Assembly: GCA_903902745.1 (NCBI GenBank)
Contig: CAIUWA010000003.1
Span: 32,836-96,835, forward strand
Origin: an uncultured Opitutia bacterium
GTDB taxonomy: Bacteria > Verrucomicrobiota > Verrucomicrobiia > Opitutales > Opitutaceae
Length of the DNA stretch: 64,000 nt
Direction of reading: 5' to 3'
Below, one piece after another: positions 8,943-17,847 of this stretch (the stretch's first letter is position 1; every line of letters begins with the position of its first letter). The position numbers and the translations under genes were made by a program. The notes beneath the pieces are model-generated. The model was not told the origin of the DNA. It ran no database searches and saw only the letters and a program-made list of their open reading frames with translations.

Positions 8943-9541
8943 TTGAAATCATCTCCCATTTTTGCCCGCAGGCTCTCCCGGGCGCGCGCGATGCGGCTTT
9001 TGACCGTACCGACGGAAATCGCGAGAATCTCCGCGATCTCCTCGTAGGACAGGTTCTTGACGTTCCGCAGAATCAGAATCTCCCGGTGCTTGGCACTGAG
9101 CTTTTCCATGCCTGCGGCGATGCGCGTGACAAATTCCTGCGTGACGGTGGCGTCCTCGGGCGTCTCCAGCTCGGCCGGGATGACATCGGCCAGCGTGGTG
9201 TCGTTGTCCGCGCTGAGGGGGGCGTCAAAGGAGACCGACTTGTCCCGCTTGCGGCGCCACCAGTACCAGTAGCGGTTGCGCGCGAGATTGGTGGCAATCT
9301 GGTAGAGCCAGGTGGAAAAAGCCGAGTCGCCGCGGAAATTGGCGAGGCCGCGGTGGGCCCGGATGAAGGCGTCCTGGGTCACTTCCTCGGCGTCCTGCTG
9401 GTTGCGCAGGAGCTGGTTAACCATGGCGTAAATGCGGTCCCAATAGCGGGAAACCATCTCATTGAACGCCGACTGGTCGCCGTTTTTGAAACGGTCCACG
9501 AGCAGGCGGTCGAAGGCTACTTCCTGAGCTTTGGTTGACAT
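8939..9541 (-). CDS. ECF RNA polymerase sigma factor (sigma-70 family, RpoE-like)
   Basis: This group 4 sigma factor directs RNA polymerase to a small regulon, perhaps in envelope stress. Region 2 spans about residues 15-90 (RNQQDAEEVTQDAFIRAH and AFSTWLYQIATNLARNRYW). Region 4 is at the C-terminus (LSYEEIAEILAISVGTVKSR). A WYWWRRKRDK basic-aromatic patch lies just after region 2. It has 200 residues from the ATG at 9541 (MSTKAQEVAF); the frame is open to 9586 and neither start has a clear ribosome binding site. It is coupled by an ATGA overlap to a membrane protein likely to be its anti-sigma factor. Confidence 0.93.
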   Translation of the reverse strand: MSTKAQEVAFDRLLVDRFKNGDQSAFNEMVSRYWDRIYAMVNQLLRNQQDAEEVTQDAFIRAHRGLANFRGDSAFSTWLYQIATNLARNRYWYWWRRKRDKSVSFDAPLSADNDTTLADVIPAELETPEDATVTQEFVTRIAAGMEKLSAKHREILILRNVKNLSYEEIAEILAISVGTVKSRIARARESLRAKMGDDFK

Positions 9542-9710
9542 GCGATCAACTTCGCTCTGACGGGCGTATTTTTGAATTGTTCCCAATGTTTTAGAGGGAA
9601 TTGCCTAGACCGCGTCCGTCTCCCGGTCAACTGTGCCAGCTGGTTTCAGGGGAGAAATTTCTTGCCAAGGCTCGAACCCAAAACCTATTTCGCACGTTCC
9701 TTTGGACTGG

Positions 9711-9785
9711 GGGTTGGTAGCTCAATGGTAGAGCAGTTGCCTTTTAAGCAATTGGTTCTGGGTTCGAATCCCAGCCAGCCCACCA
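9711..9785 (+). tRNA. tRNA-Lys (UUU)
   Basis: A complete cloverleaf can be drawn. The acceptor stem GGGTTGG pairs with CCAGCCC (one G-T), the D arm holds GCTC/GAGC, and the T arm is CTGGG TTCGAAT CCCAG. The anticodon stem GTTGC/GCAAT encloses loop CTTTTAA, giving anticodon TTT. Discriminator A and an encoded CCA (9783-9785) complete it. It stands alone between the sigma factor gene and a lipoprotein gene. Confidence 0.95.
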
Positions 9786-9877
9786 TCCTTCGCTCCTCTG
9801 GAGCTACGGATGGCATGCCATCTTCCGATCACCGGGCTGCATGAAGCCAATTTTGCCGGGCGCAGCCAGCGGTCCGG

Positions 9878-10393
9878 TCATTTTGCCGGGTCGGCTCCCT
9901 TCCCCTCCGGGTCTCGGGCGAGGCTGGCGTAAACCACTCCGAGCAGATTCTGGGGTGTGACCAGCTCGGCGTCGGGCTCCGTGTTGTTGAGTCCGCGCGC
10001 CCGCCAGCCCTTCGCCTCCTGGCGCCAGAGTCGGTGCGCCACCCGGCGGCCCTCGCGATTGAGATACACCACGGTCATTCCGGCCCGCAGCTGTTCGTAA
10101 GGCACCGGCCGGATCACCAGCACGGAGCCGTCTCCATAGACGGGTGCCATCGATTCACCCGCACCGACCAGCACATCCCGACCGGATTCACGGGCGGCCA
10201 GCAATTCCGCGTCATGCCAGATTTCCCGCTGCGACGCGCCCGCCGTGGGTGCCGGCGATTGCTGCGTGGCAGGAGCGGAGCAGCCGACCAGGCCGGGCAG
10301 CAGGATCAAGCCGGCGACGGCGACGCGCTGCCCTGAAACTACCAACCGGCAAAGGCTTCGAACCGGAAGTGTCAAAATGTAGTCAAATTCCAT
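9878..10393 (-). CDS. Lipoprotein with S24/S26-type (Sec11/SipW-like) peptidase domain
   Basis: This 171-residue protein starts with a hydrophobic leader ending in the lipobox LVGC, so it is probably an envelope lipoprotein. The mature part contains GESMAPVYGDGSVLV, the serine box of the S24/S26 peptidase fold. It is followed by MTVVYLNREGRRVAHRL, in which His occupies the place of the Lys of bacterial signal peptidases, as in ER/SipW-type enzymes. No C-terminal membrane anchor is seen. ATG at 10393 was preferred over an upstream GTG at 10462. A homologous secreted protein is encoded at 13354-13818. Whether it is an active peptidase, and on what substrate, cannot be told from sequence. Confidence 0.7.
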   Translation of the reverse strand: MEFDYILTLPVRSLCRLVVSGQRVAVAGLILLPGLVGCSAPATQQSPAPTAGASQREIWHDAELLAARESGRDVLVGAGESMAPVYGDGSVLVIRPVPYEQLRAGMTVVYLNREGRRVAHRLWRQEAKGWRARGLNNTEPDAELVTPQNLLGVVYASLARDPEGKGADPAK

Positions 10394-10476
10394 TTTGCGG
10401 CCAAAGCTCGAAAATTGTGTTTTCAATCTCAGTTTGGATGTAAACACTTGGCTAAAATCCACAACCCCGCTGTTTA

Positions 10477-11124
10477 ATGAAACGCCTTGTCATTGTCGAA
10501 GACCAGACCGCCATTCGCGAAATGCTCGCCGAAATCCTGCGCCTGGACCCTAATTACAAGCTCGTTGGTGAGAGTGGAGACGGCCAAAGCGCCCAAAATT
10601 TGTGCCTGGAGGTGGCGCCGGATGTACTCGTGCTTGATGCCAAACTGCCCGGGCTCAATGGGGTCGATCTCCTCCGCCGCATCAGCAAGAAGCTCCCGGC
10701 GATGCGGGTGCTGGTTTTTTCCGGCCATGAAAATCCGGTGCTCGTTCGGGAGATGCTGGAGGCCGGGGCGCACGGCTTCGTCGAGAAGACCGCCGGCCTG
10801 TTCGAATTTAAGAAAGGTCTCGAGACGGTCGCCAACGGCGGCACGTATTTCGGCCCGGCCGTCGCGGCGCTCCTGCGCAACGTCGTCGCCAACCCGAGTG
10901 CGAGTAGCGCGCCGGATTTCCTGACCGACCGCGAGCGCGAGATCCTCCAACTCGTGGCGGAGAGCAACAGCACGAAGGAAATCGCCGCCAAGCTCGGCAT
11001 CAGCGTGAAGACGGTCGACAACCACCGCACGAACCTGATGCGCAAATTGAATCTGCATGATGTCGCCAGCCTCACGCGCTACGCGCTGGAGATCGGCCTG
11101 ATCGAGCCCAAGAAAACGCAGTAA
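10477..11124 (+). CDS. Response regulator, NarL/FixJ type (REC + LuxR HTH)
   Basis: This is a cytoplasmic two-component transcription regulator of 215 residues. The receiver domain (about 1-120) has the acidic pair in VIVEDQ, phospho-acceptor Asp54 in [10 protein letters not shown], and the Lys in FVEKTAG. The C-terminal LuxR-type helix-turn-helix starts [14 protein letters not shown] and contains [18 protein letters not shown]. No histidine kinase is adjacent, so it is an orphan here and its signal and targets are unknown. It is divergent from the lipoprotein gene with about 80 nt between the chosen starts. The next gene, pal, follows on the same strand. Confidence 0.94.
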   Translation: MKRLVIVEDQTAIREMLAEILRLDPNYKLVGESGDGQSAQNLCLEVAPDVLVLDAKLPGLNGVDLLRRISKKLPAMRVLVFSGHENPVLVREMLEAGAHGFVEKTAGLFEFKKGLETVANGGTYFGPAVAALLRNVVANPSASSAPDFLTDREREILQLVAESNSTKEIAAKLGISVKTVDNHRTNLMRKLNLHDVASLTRYALEIGLIEPKKTQ

Positions 11125-11195
11125 AAGCCTTGCGGCGGGAAAAAACTGCCCCAATAGATGCAGTGCGTTTTTCTTTTTCCTTTCACGTCCTTCAC

Positions 11196-11756
11196 ATGAA
11201 CCTTGTCGCTCCGAAGTTTTCCCTCTTGCTCGCCGGAACCGCCTTGCTGCTCGCGGGCTGCGCTCACAAGCCGACGCGCCCCACGCCCGACCAGACCATG
11301 ATGGGCCCCCAAAACGGCGGCGCGAACATCAACCCGAGCAATGTGCCGACAGGGTTCGACCCCAATTCCGGGCTCCAGGCGCGTGGCGCTGGCGACGATT
11401 TCGGGCCCGATGGCCAGCTGCGCGGGAAGCTCGAGGCGGTTTATTTCGAATTCAACGAGTCGAGCATCAAGCCCAGTGAGCGCGCCAAGCTGCAGGCCGC
11501 CGCCCAGTATCTCAAGGAGCATGCCGACCAGCGTCTGCTGCTGGAAGGTCGTTGCGACTGGCGTGGCACGGCCGAATACAACCTCGGCCTCGGTGATCGC
11601 CGCGCCAATGCCGCCAAGAAATATCTCGGCACCATCGGCGTGCCGGCGGAAAAAATCGAGACCGTCTCCAAGGGCAGCCTCGAGGCCGCCAAGGAAGCCG
11701 ACGAGGCAACCATGCAGAAGGATCGCCGCGTTGAGCTGATCATCCTCAAGAAATAA
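11196..11756 (+). CDS. pal: Peptidoglycan-associated lipoprotein (Pal/OmpA family)
   Basis: This outer-membrane lipoprotein is predicted to anchor the envelope to peptidoglycan. It has 186 residues from the ATG at 11196. The signal ends in lipobox LLAGC (Cys22), followed by a Pro/Gly/Asn-rich linker. The OmpA-like domain (about 85-186) contains VYFEFNESSIKP, LLLEGRCDWRGTAEYNLGLG and RRVELIILKK, with the Asp and Arg residues used to bind diaminopimelate. tol genes are absent, so its partner set must lie elsewhere. A strong intrinsic terminator follows at once. Confidence 0.92.
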   Translation: MNLVAPKFSLLLAGTALLLAGCAHKPTRPTPDQTMMGPQNGGANINPSNVPTGFDPNSGLQARGAGDDFGPDGQLRGKLEAVYFEFNESSIKPSERAKLQAAAQYLKEHADQRLLLEGRCDWRGTAEYNLGLGDRRANAAKKYLGTIGVPAEKIETVSKGSLEAAKEADEATMQKDRRVELIILKK

Positions 11757-11772
11757 TTTTCCTCTTTCCCTC

Positions 11773-11802
11773 AAAGCCCCGGACTTGTCCGGGGCTTTTT
11801 TG
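11773..11802 (+). terminator. Rho-independent terminator after pal
   Basis: A GC-rich stem AGCCCCGGAC / GTCCGGGGCT with a 2-nt minimal loop is followed by a run of six T residues. It begins 17 nt after the pal stop codon. Confidence 0.92.
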
Positions 11803-11829
11803 TGCAGGGATGAGTTGGCCTCCGTCAGC

Positions 11830-11901
11830 TGTAGGAGCGGCTTTACGCCGCGAGGGTTCGCTTAATCGAGTCTCTCATCGCGGCGTAAAGCCGCTCCTAC
11901 A
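11830..11901. repeat. REP-like palindromic element, TAGGAGCGGC type, copy 1
   Basis: Two perfect 24-nt inverted arms (11830-11853 and 11878-11901) begin TGTAGGAGCGGC and end GCCGCTCCTACA, separated by 24 nt. Each arm also folds on itself (CGGC...GCCG). A near-identical element lies at 28036-28106 and a diverged one at 33991-34058. The arrangement resembles REPIN elements of Gammaproteobacteria. It sits between the pal terminator and the convergent M20 gene. Confidence 0.88.
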
Positions 11902-11921
11902 ATTACAAACCCGGTGCTACC

Positions 11922-13295
11922 CTACCCCCGCGCCACGCGCTCCAGCACGTCTTCCGACACCCGGCTGCCCATTTCCATGAGGCCGAGGTCAAAGCTCTCG
12001 TTCGGCGCATGCAAATTATCCTCGGGCAGGAACAGGCCCATCATGATGGCATCAAGGCCGAGTTCCTTCTTGAGGTCGGCGATCAGGCCCACGCTCCCAC
12101 CCTCGCGCAGGTAGAGCGGCGCCCGACCCCACACCTTCGTCACCGCTGCCTCGGTCGCGCGAAATGCGCGCGCCAGCACCGGGGACTGGTCCTTCGGCGT
12201 ATTGGGCCGGCCGGGCGGCACCACGACGTACGGCGTCGCTTCGTGCTGTTCGGTGAGCTTCAGCTTCAATCCGGCCGGAGCCCTCTCTCGCACCGCCTTA
12301 AAGATCAGGGCCTGCATTTTCTCCGGCTCCTGGTTCGAGACCAGCCGGCAGCTAATCTTCACGCGCGCCTTGCTCGGTATGACGGTTTTCGATCCCTCGC
12401 CCTGGTAGCCGCCGCCAAAACCGTTGAATTCCAGCGTCGGCAGAAACCGGATCGCCTCGAAGGGCGTGTAGCCCGGCGGCGTGTGGAACCGCTCGATGCC
12501 GAGAAATTCCGCATATTCTTTTTCCTTCAACCCCAACTGGACCAGCTGCTCGCGCTCCCACGGCTCGACATCCCGCACGTCGTCATAGAAGCCCGGGATG
12601 TTTACGCGGCCATCCGGGGTGTGCAGCGAGGCACAGAGTTCCGCCAAGGCCTGGATAGGATTCAACAGCACTCCGCCATGCAGTCCCGAGTGCAGGTCCG
12701 TGCGCGCGTTGGTGAGTTCGATCTCGAAGCAGACCAGTCCGCGCAATCCTGTCGTGATGACCATCTGCTCGCGGTTCGGCAGGGCGGTGTCCGAGAGAAA
12801 AATAAAATCCGCCCCGGCCAGCTTCGCCCGGTGCTCGCGCAGGAACGTCTTGAAGTTCTGGCTGCCAATCTCCTCCTCCCCCTCGATCACAAAGGTGATG
12901 CGCAGCGGGAGTCCCGGGTCGCGCTCCAGCAGGCGGCCCACCGCGGCCAGGTGCGCCATCAGCGGGCCCTTGTTGTCCGCCGTGCCGCGACCATGCATGC
13001 GGCCGTTGCGCACCACCGGGTCGAACGGCTTGGTGTCCCAGAGCTCCAACGGATCGGGCGGCTGCACGTCATAGTGGCCGTAGATGATCACGTGCGGCCA
13101 TTTCGGATCCGTCCCGCGCTTTGCGACGATCACCGGATGCAATGCGGTCGGCACGATCTCGACGGCAAAACCGATCGAGCCGAGCAGTCCGGCCACAAAG
13201 TCGCGTGCCCCGCGCATCCCCTCGGCGTAGGCCGGATCCGCGGACACACTGGCCTGCCGCACATACTCCTTCAGTTTTTCAACGGGATCGAACAT
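11922..13295 (-). CDS. M20-family dipeptidase/carboxypeptidase
   Basis: This predicted cytoplasmic zinc metallopeptidase (457 residues) probably cleaves small peptides or acylated amino acids. Metal-binding motifs of the M20 family are in order: IYGHYDVQPP, HGRGTADNKGP, FVIEGEEEIGS and LSDTALPN, with the late His in NLHAPNE. The lid/dimerisation domain lies between about residues 190 and 320. The closest described group is the M20 dipeptidases of the carnosinase type. The frame is open to 13379, but the ATG at 13295 (MFDPVEKLKEYVRQ) gives the family start and avoids running into the next gene. No signal peptide. Confidence 0.9.
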   Translation of the reverse strand: MFDPVEKLKEYVRQASVSADPAYAEGMRGARDFVAGLLGSIGFAVEIVPTALHPVIVAKRGTDPKWPHVIIYGHYDVQPPDPLELWDTKPFDPVVRNGRMHGRGTADNKGPLMAHLAAVGRLLERDPGLPLRITFVIEGEEEIGSQNFKTFLREHRAKLAGADFIFLSDTALPNREQMVITTGLRGLVCFEIELTNARTDLHSGLHGGVLLNPIQALAELCASLHTPDGRVNIPGFYDDVRDVEPWEREQLVQLGLKEKEYAEFLGIERFHTPPGYTPFEAIRFLPTLEFNGFGGGYQGEGSKTVIPSKARVKISCRLVSNQEPEKMQALIFKAVRERAPAGLKLKLTEQHEATPYVVVPPGRPNTPKDQSPVLARAFRATEAAVTKVWGRAPLYLREGGSVGLIADLKKELGLDAIMMGLFLPEDNLHAPNESFDLGLMEMGSRVSEDVLERVARG

Positions 13296-13353
13296 CTGCC
13301 CACCGTGGGCAAAAAGCCCGCCGCGGGCTAGTCCGAAAACGGCCCCGCCGCGT

Positions 13354-13818
13354 TCAGCGTGCGGGTGCCGCGAGGACAACTTCCACGGCCTTCAGCGCCG
13401 GGGTCGACACCGGGGCGGCGCTGAACGTCGCGTAAACCACCCCGATGAGATTCCCGGCGGTCACGAGCGTGCTGTCCGCGCGGCTATTGGCCTGGCCTTT
13501 CACCCGCCATCCTCCTCCGGGCACCACCGCCACCACCCGGTGCGCAATCAGCTCCCCGAATCGGTTGCGGTAGACCACGAGAGAGCCGGACTGCAGCCGC
13601 GCAAAAGGAATGGCCTTCACCACCACGAGCGCGCCATCGCCGAAAAACGGCTCCATCGATTCGCCCTTCACGTGCATGACGCGCAGACCGGGCCGGGTCG
13701 ACACCAGCGCGCAGGCATCGGCCAGTGGATCAGTCCCCATCCCGGCTTCGGCCCGCGCACCCGATCCGAGGACCAGCGCCATCATCAGGCTGAGACCATA
13801 TGCGCAACCGAGCTTCAT
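13354..13818 (-). CDS. Secreted S24/S26-type (Sec11/SipW-like) peptidase domain protein
   Basis: This 154-residue protein carries a cleavable signal (LSLMMALVLGSGARA) and one compact domain. That domain has the serine box KGESMEPFFGDGALVVV, then GSLVVYRNRFGELIAHRVV, with His at the general-base position as in ER/SipW-type signal peptidases. It shares this layout, including LVTAGNLIGVVYA near the end, with the lipoprotein at 9878-10393, so the two are paralogues. It lacks the membrane anchors of true signal peptidases. It ends 58 nt upstream of the M20 gene on the same strand. Substrate and activity are unknown. Confidence 0.72.
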   Translation of the reverse strand: MKLGCAYGLSLMMALVLGSGARAEAGMGTDPLADACALVSTRPGLRVMHVKGESMEPFFGDGALVVVKAIPFARLQSGSLVVYRNRFGELIAHRVVAVVPGGGWRVKGQANSRADSTLVTAGNLIGVVYATFSAAPVSTPALKAVEVVLAAPAR

Positions 13819-13943
13819 CTGGTGTCAATCAGCCTAAACCATGCCGCCATCTCAACCCGCAATTTGTAACACGTCCGTTACGCCAATCCGAATGATGCAG
13901 CAGGCCCGAGCCCGTCCTCGTAGCAGCCCACGGCCTTCTTCTC

Positions 13944-15494
13944 TCAATGTTTGAAGTGCCGGATCCCGGTGAAGACCATCGCCATCGCGCGATCGTCCGC
14001 GGCCTTGATGACTTCCTCATCGCGGATCGCGCCACCGGGCTGGATGGCCGCGGTGGCACCGGCATCGGCCGCGGCGATCAGGCCGTCGGCAAAGGGGAAC
14101 AGCGCCTCGCTCGCCACCACCGAACCCTTGAGGCTCAGCTTGGCCTCACCCGCCTTCCACACGGCAATGCGCGAGCTGTCCACCCGCGCCATCTGGCCCG
14201 CGCCCACGCCCAGGGTCTGCTCGCCGCGGCAGTAAACGATGGAATTCGATTTCACGTGCTTGCCGACTTTCCAGCCAAACATCATGGCCGCCCATTCCTC
14301 GCCCGTAGGCTGACGCTTGGTCACGACACGGAATTCGCTCACCTTGCCCAGCGTCCGGTCGCGGTCCTGCACGAGGACGCCACCGACCACGGACCTGATT
14401 TCCTGGAGGGCGTCGGCCCCGAGGCCTTCCTTGGCGATCATCAGCCGCAGGTTTTTCTTTTTGCCGAAGATCGCCAGCGCCTCGTCGCTGAAACGCGGTG
14501 CGATGATCACCTCGGTGAAAATTTCCGCGATGACCTTCGCGAGATCCCCGTCAAGCGTGTGGTTCACCACGATGATGCCGCCGAAAGGCGCCTGGCGGTC
14601 CGTCGCGTAGGCCTTTTCCCACGCCTCGAGCAAGGTGTCGGCACTCGCCACCCCGCAGGGGTTCGTGTGCTTGAGGATGGCGACCGTCGGACGCTCGAAC
14701 TCGCCGATGAGGTAGGTGGCGGCCGTGATATCGAGGATGTTGTTATAGCTGAGTTCCTTCCCCTGCAGCTGCCCGAAATGCTCGTGAAACGTGCCGTAGA
14801 GTGCCGCCTGCTGGTGCGGATTTTCGCCGTAACGCAGCGTCTGCGCCTTCTTCCACGAAAACGAAAGCTGATCCGGAAACCCGCTCAGCGCCGCGAGATC
14901 GGGCTCGTCGGCCTGCCCCGCCAGATAGCTGGCGATCGCGGTGTCATAGGCTCCGGTGCGCTGGAAAACCTTCAGAGCCAGCTTGCGTCGCAGGGCCGTC
15001 AGGTCCGCCGGTGCACCCGCCATGGCCGTCAGGACCGCGAGGTAATCCGCCGGGTCGCACACCACCGTCACGCTCTCATGGTTCTTCGCCGCGCTGCGCA
15101 GCATCGAGGGCCCGCCGATGTCGATGTTTTCGATCGCCTCCTCAAAATGCACGCCGGGCTTCGCCACCGTCTCTTCAAAGGGATAGAGGTTCACGACCAC
15201 GAGGTCGATGAGCTCGATGCCATTGGCCTGCGCCTGCGCGAGGTGTCCCGGCTTGTCGCGCCGGCAGAGCAATCCGCCATGAATCTTGGGGTGCAGCGTC
15301 TTCACCCGCCCCTCCATGATCTCGGGGAAACCGGTGTGCTGGCTCACCTCGGTGACCGGCAGGCCTTTTTCCGCGAGGAGCTTGGCGGTGCCGCCCGTTG
15401 AGAGCAGTTGATAGCCGTGCTGTTTGACTAGGGCCGTGGCGAACTCGACCAGGCCTTGTTTGTCGCTGACGGAGAGGAGAGCCAGTTTAGCCAT
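13944..15494 (-). CDS. purH: Bifunctional AICAR formyltransferase/IMP cyclohydrolase
   Basis: PurH performs the last two steps of IMP synthesis. It has 516 residues, the normal length. The N-terminal IMP cyclohydrolase (MGS-like) domain shows [26 protein letters not shown] and [13 protein letters not shown]. The C-terminal AICAR transformylase domain shows KHTNPCGVA and ends with [16 protein letters not shown]. The frame extends to 15740 without a stop, but the upstream part encodes a palindromic intergenic repeat, and the ATG at 15494 ([14 protein letters not shown]) is the family start. No other purine genes are adjacent. Confidence 0.96.
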   Translation of the reverse strand: MAKLALLSVSDKQGLVEFATALVKQHGYQLLSTGGTAKLLAEKGLPVTEVSQHTGFPEIMEGRVKTLHPKIHGGLLCRRDKPGHLAQAQANGIELIDLVVVNLYPFEETVAKPGVHFEEAIENIDIGGPSMLRSAAKNHESVTVVCDPADYLAVLTAMAGAPADLTALRRKLALKVFQRTGAYDTAIASYLAGQADEPDLAALSGFPDQLSFSWKKAQTLRYGENPHQQAALYGTFHEHFGQLQGKELSYNNILDITAATYLIGEFERPTVAILKHTNPCGVASADTLLEAWEKAYATDRQAPFGGIIVVNHTLDGDLAKVIAEIFTEVIIAPRFSDEALAIFGKKKNLRLMIAKEGLGADALQEIRSVVGGVLVQDRDRTLGKVSEFRVVTKRQPTGEEWAAMMFGWKVGKHVKSNSIVYCRGEQTLGVGAGQMARVDSSRIAVWKAGEAKLSLKGSVVASEALFPFADGLIAAADAGATAAIQPGGAIRDEEVIKAADDRAMAMVFTGIRHFKH

Positions 15495-15543
15495 GAAGCC
15501 CGAGTTTTTGCGGTGCCGCACGGCGCGCAGCAAGTCCGGAATA

Positions 15544-15636
15544 TTTCGCGCAGAGGCGCGGAGGCGCAGAGCAATCCAAATTCCCGTGAAATCTGAATAT
15601 ATGCCCCGCTCTGCGCCTCTGTGCCTCTGCGCGAAA
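15544..15636. repeat. Long inverted repeat, GCGCAGAGGCGCGGAGG type, copy 1
   Basis: Left arm 15544-15571 (starts TTTCGCGCAGAGGCG) is nearly complementary to right arm 15609-15636 (ends CCTCTGCGCGAAA), with an AT-richer centre. Related copies occur at 45253-45330 and 63575-63678, and single arms near 20610 and 61281. It lies between the purH start and the apaG start, so it is probably in the leader of one or both. Confidence 0.85.
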
Positions 15637-15705
15637 TTCCTCTGGACCTCTTTCCCTTCCCGCGAAGCCGCTTGCCGCCACGGGCATACCGCGTCACTTA
15701 GCGTC

Positions 15706-16095
15706 GTGGCTTGCTCCTCCCAGGAACTGCCCGGTCTCACGGCCCGGCTCGATAAACTCTGCTATCACCATGGCGGCGCCAGCCTTCCCGCGGACAAACC
15801 CCACGCCTTCGTCTACTTTATCACGATCCACAACGCCTCCCCGCACACCGTCACCCTGCTCGGCCGCAAATGGGTCATCCTGCACGCCGATGGCAGCCGG
15901 CTCGTGATCGAGGGCGACCGGATCGTCGGCGAAACCCCGCGACTCGCGCCCGGCGAACAATTTTCCTACAACAGCTATCACGTCAGCGGCTGCGACGCGC
16001 GCGCGGACGGCAGCTACCATGGCGTCGACGAGCTGGGCCGGAAGATTCACGTGCTCCTGCCGCCGTTCGAGATGGTGGTGCCACCGGGTAAATAA
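15706..16095 (+). CDS. apaG: ApaG-domain protein (DUF525)
   Basis: This is a small FN3-like beta-sandwich protein of the ApaG family, whose cellular role is poorly defined. The conserved core is visible: [42 protein letters not shown] and a C-terminal [14 protein letters not shown]. The frame is open back to 15424 but runs through the palindromic repeat. A GTG at 15706 gives 129 residues, the family length of about 125, and no in-frame ATG lies between the repeat and the domain. The start is therefore tentative. It is divergent from purH. Confidence 0.82.
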   Translation: MACSSQELPGLTARLDKLCYHHGGASLPADKPHAFVYFITIHNASPHTVTLLGRKWVILHADGSRLVIEGDRIVGETPRLAPGEQFSYNSYHVSGCDARADGSYHGVDELGRKIHVLLPPFEMVVPPGK

Positions 16096-16097
16096 AC

Positions 16098-16258
16098 GTA
16101 GGGGCATTACTAGACGACGCCCGATGGATAAAAGCTCGAACCCGGTAGGGCGCGGACTCCGCTCCGCGCCGGGAATAAGGACAGATTTTTCGGAGCCAGT
16201 GGCTTCGGGTTGGGCTCCAAGGACGTTCCCGGCGGCGAGCGGAGTCACCGCCCTACCG
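16098..16258. repeat. Palindromic intergenic elements (TAGGGGC half and GGTAGGGCGC inverted pair)
   Basis: Position 16098-16122 holds a half element (CGTAGGGGCATTAC then GACGACGCCC) like one arm of the repeat inside uvrA at 32539-32611. Position 16144-16170 (GGTAGGGCGCGGACTCC...) and 16230-16258 (...AGTCACCGCCCTACC) form imperfect inverted arms of a second type. That type has a looser match at 60581-60660. No coding signal is seen in the 249-nt gap before the MBL gene. Confidence 0.7.
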
Positions 16259-16344
16259 ATGCTGATCCACTCGGTGGGGCAATCCCCACCGTTCCACTCT
16301 TCGCTTGCCCGCACCCCCGCCCTCGCTCTAGCTGCGGACAACTC

Positions 16345-17703
16345 ATGAAGTTAACTGACCTGAACCGCGATGGCGGCATTGGCGCCAATTCGCTGTTCCT
16401 CCAGCTCGGCGACATCAACATCCTCGTCGACTGCGGCCTGAACCCGAAAAAGGTGGGCCGCGCCGCCATTCCCGATCTCTCCCTCATCCGGGGCAAGTCG
16501 CTCGATCTCATCATCATCACGCACTGCCATCTCGACCACATCGGCAGCCTGCCCGTCGTGATGCGCGAGTTTCCGAACACGCCGGTCATCATGACGACGT
16601 CCAGCCGCATGCTCGTCGAGCGCATGCTGCACAACTCCGCCAATGTGATGATGCGCCAGAAGGAGGAGGAGGACATCCCCGACTATCCGCTGTTCACGCA
16701 CGACGAGATCGACCGCTGCGGCAAGCGCCTGACCGGCCTGCCCTTCAACCACGCCAAGAAGTTCCACGGCGCCAAGGATGAGATCGAGGTCACCTTCCAT
16801 CACGCCGGACATGTCGCCGGCGCCGCCGCGGTCGAGCTCCGCCACAAGCACCGGGCGATCTTCATCACCGGCGACGTGCTCTTCACCGACCAGCGCACGC
16901 TCAAGGGCGCGAAGTTCCCCGCCGGGCACTTCGACACGCTCATCACCGAGACCACGCGCGGCACCACCGAGCGCGCGGCCGACAAGGGCCGCACCGCCGA
17001 GATGACCCGCCTGATTGCGAGCATCAACGACACCATCCAGCGCGGCGGCTCGTTCCTCATCCCCGTTTTCGCCCTCGGCCGCATGCAGGAGGTCCTCACC
17101 ATCATCCACGACGCGCGGAAGTTCGGCAAACTGGTCGAGTGCCCCATCTTCGCCTCCGGGCTCGGGATGGATCTCGCGGACTACTTCGACGAAATCAGTC
17201 GCAAGACCCGCCACCTCCAGTTCAACCGCGGCATCATCAAGGACCTCAAGATCAAGCCCACCCCGCGCAAGCTGAACGCGGGCGAGGACCCGCAGCAGAA
17301 TGCACTCTACATCGTGAGCTCCGGCATGCTGGTCGAGCGCACGCCGAGCTACACGCTCGCCTCCGGCTTCCTGGGCCATGCGCGCAACACCATCGGCTTT
17401 GTCGGCTATTGCGATCCCGACACCCCCGGCGGCAAGCTGCTCGCGGCCAAGAACGGCGAGACCTTCGTCTTTGAGACCGCGCACGTGAAGGCCAAGATCA
17501 AGGCGCGCGTCGAACGCTTCGAACTGAGCGGCCACGCCGACCGCGAGGAACTCCTCGAGTTCGCCGTGCAAACGGGCGCCCGCAGCATCGTCCTCACCCA
17601 CGGCGATCCGCCCGCCCGCGCCTGGTTCGCCGCCCAGCTCGCCGAGCAGGCCCCGCAGAGCAAGGTGCTCGATCCCATCCCGCTCAAGACCTACCAGGTC
17701 TGA
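16345..17703 (+). CDS. MBL-fold beta-CASP ribonuclease-like protein
   Basis: This 452-residue metallo-beta-lactamase-fold hydrolase has a beta-CASP insertion, the architecture of CPSF73/RNase J-type nucleases that process RNA. Metal motifs are THCHLDHIG, HHAGHVAGAA, ITGDVLFTD, SGHADREEL and the C-terminal VLTHGDPP. The beta-CASP part contains GRMQEVL and IVSSGMLVERTPS. It lacks the KH domain of archaeal CPSF and the C-terminal domain of RNase J. The frame is open to 16210, but the ATG at 16345 starts directly with the fold (MKLTDLNRDGGIGANS). It is transcribed alone between repeat-rich gaps. RNA as substrate is a family inference. Confidence 0.87.
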   Translation: MKLTDLNRDGGIGANSLFLQLGDINILVDCGLNPKKVGRAAIPDLSLIRGKSLDLIIITHCHLDHIGSLPVVMREFPNTPVIMTTSSRMLVERMLHNSANVMMRQKEEEDIPDYPLFTHDEIDRCGKRLTGLPFNHAKKFHGAKDEIEVTFHHAGHVAGAAAVELRHKHRAIFITGDVLFTDQRTLKGAKFPAGHFDTLITETTRGTTERAADKGRTAEMTRLIASINDTIQRGGSFLIPVFALGRMQEVLTIIHDARKFGKLVECPIFASGLGMDLADYFDEISRKTRHLQFNRGIIKDLKIKPTPRKLNAGEDPQQNALYIVSSGMLVERTPSYTLASGFLGHARNTIGFVGYCDPDTPGGKLLAAKNGETFVFETAHVKAKIKARVERFELSGHADREELLEFAVQTGARSIVLTHGDPPARAWFAAQLAEQAPQSKVLDPIPLKTYQV

Positions 17704-17847
17704 TTGCAGCGGAAAGTTTCCGAAGCCGTAGCCAACCGGACGCGTACGAGGCGCAGGAGCGCACACGCTTGCCGCAGGAAGCAACCCAAGGCCAGTGCGC
17801 CACAGGGAGGCCAAGTCACGGCGGCGCCGGGCTGAACCGCCCGGTAC

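Noticed and set aside
11830..11901. Possible CRISPR unit
   Set aside because: The arms are inverted, not direct repeats with regular spacers, and no cas genes are present.
13947..15401. 484-codon open frame on the plus strand
   Set aside because: It is antisense to purH, which has all its motifs; the plus frame has no recognisable domain.
15424..15705. N-terminal extension of ApaG
   Set aside because: It reads through a palindromic repeat and has no ApaG similarity.
16351..17814. 487-codon open frame on the minus strand
   Set aside because: It is antisense to the MBL nuclease; the protein is low-complexity and has no motif.
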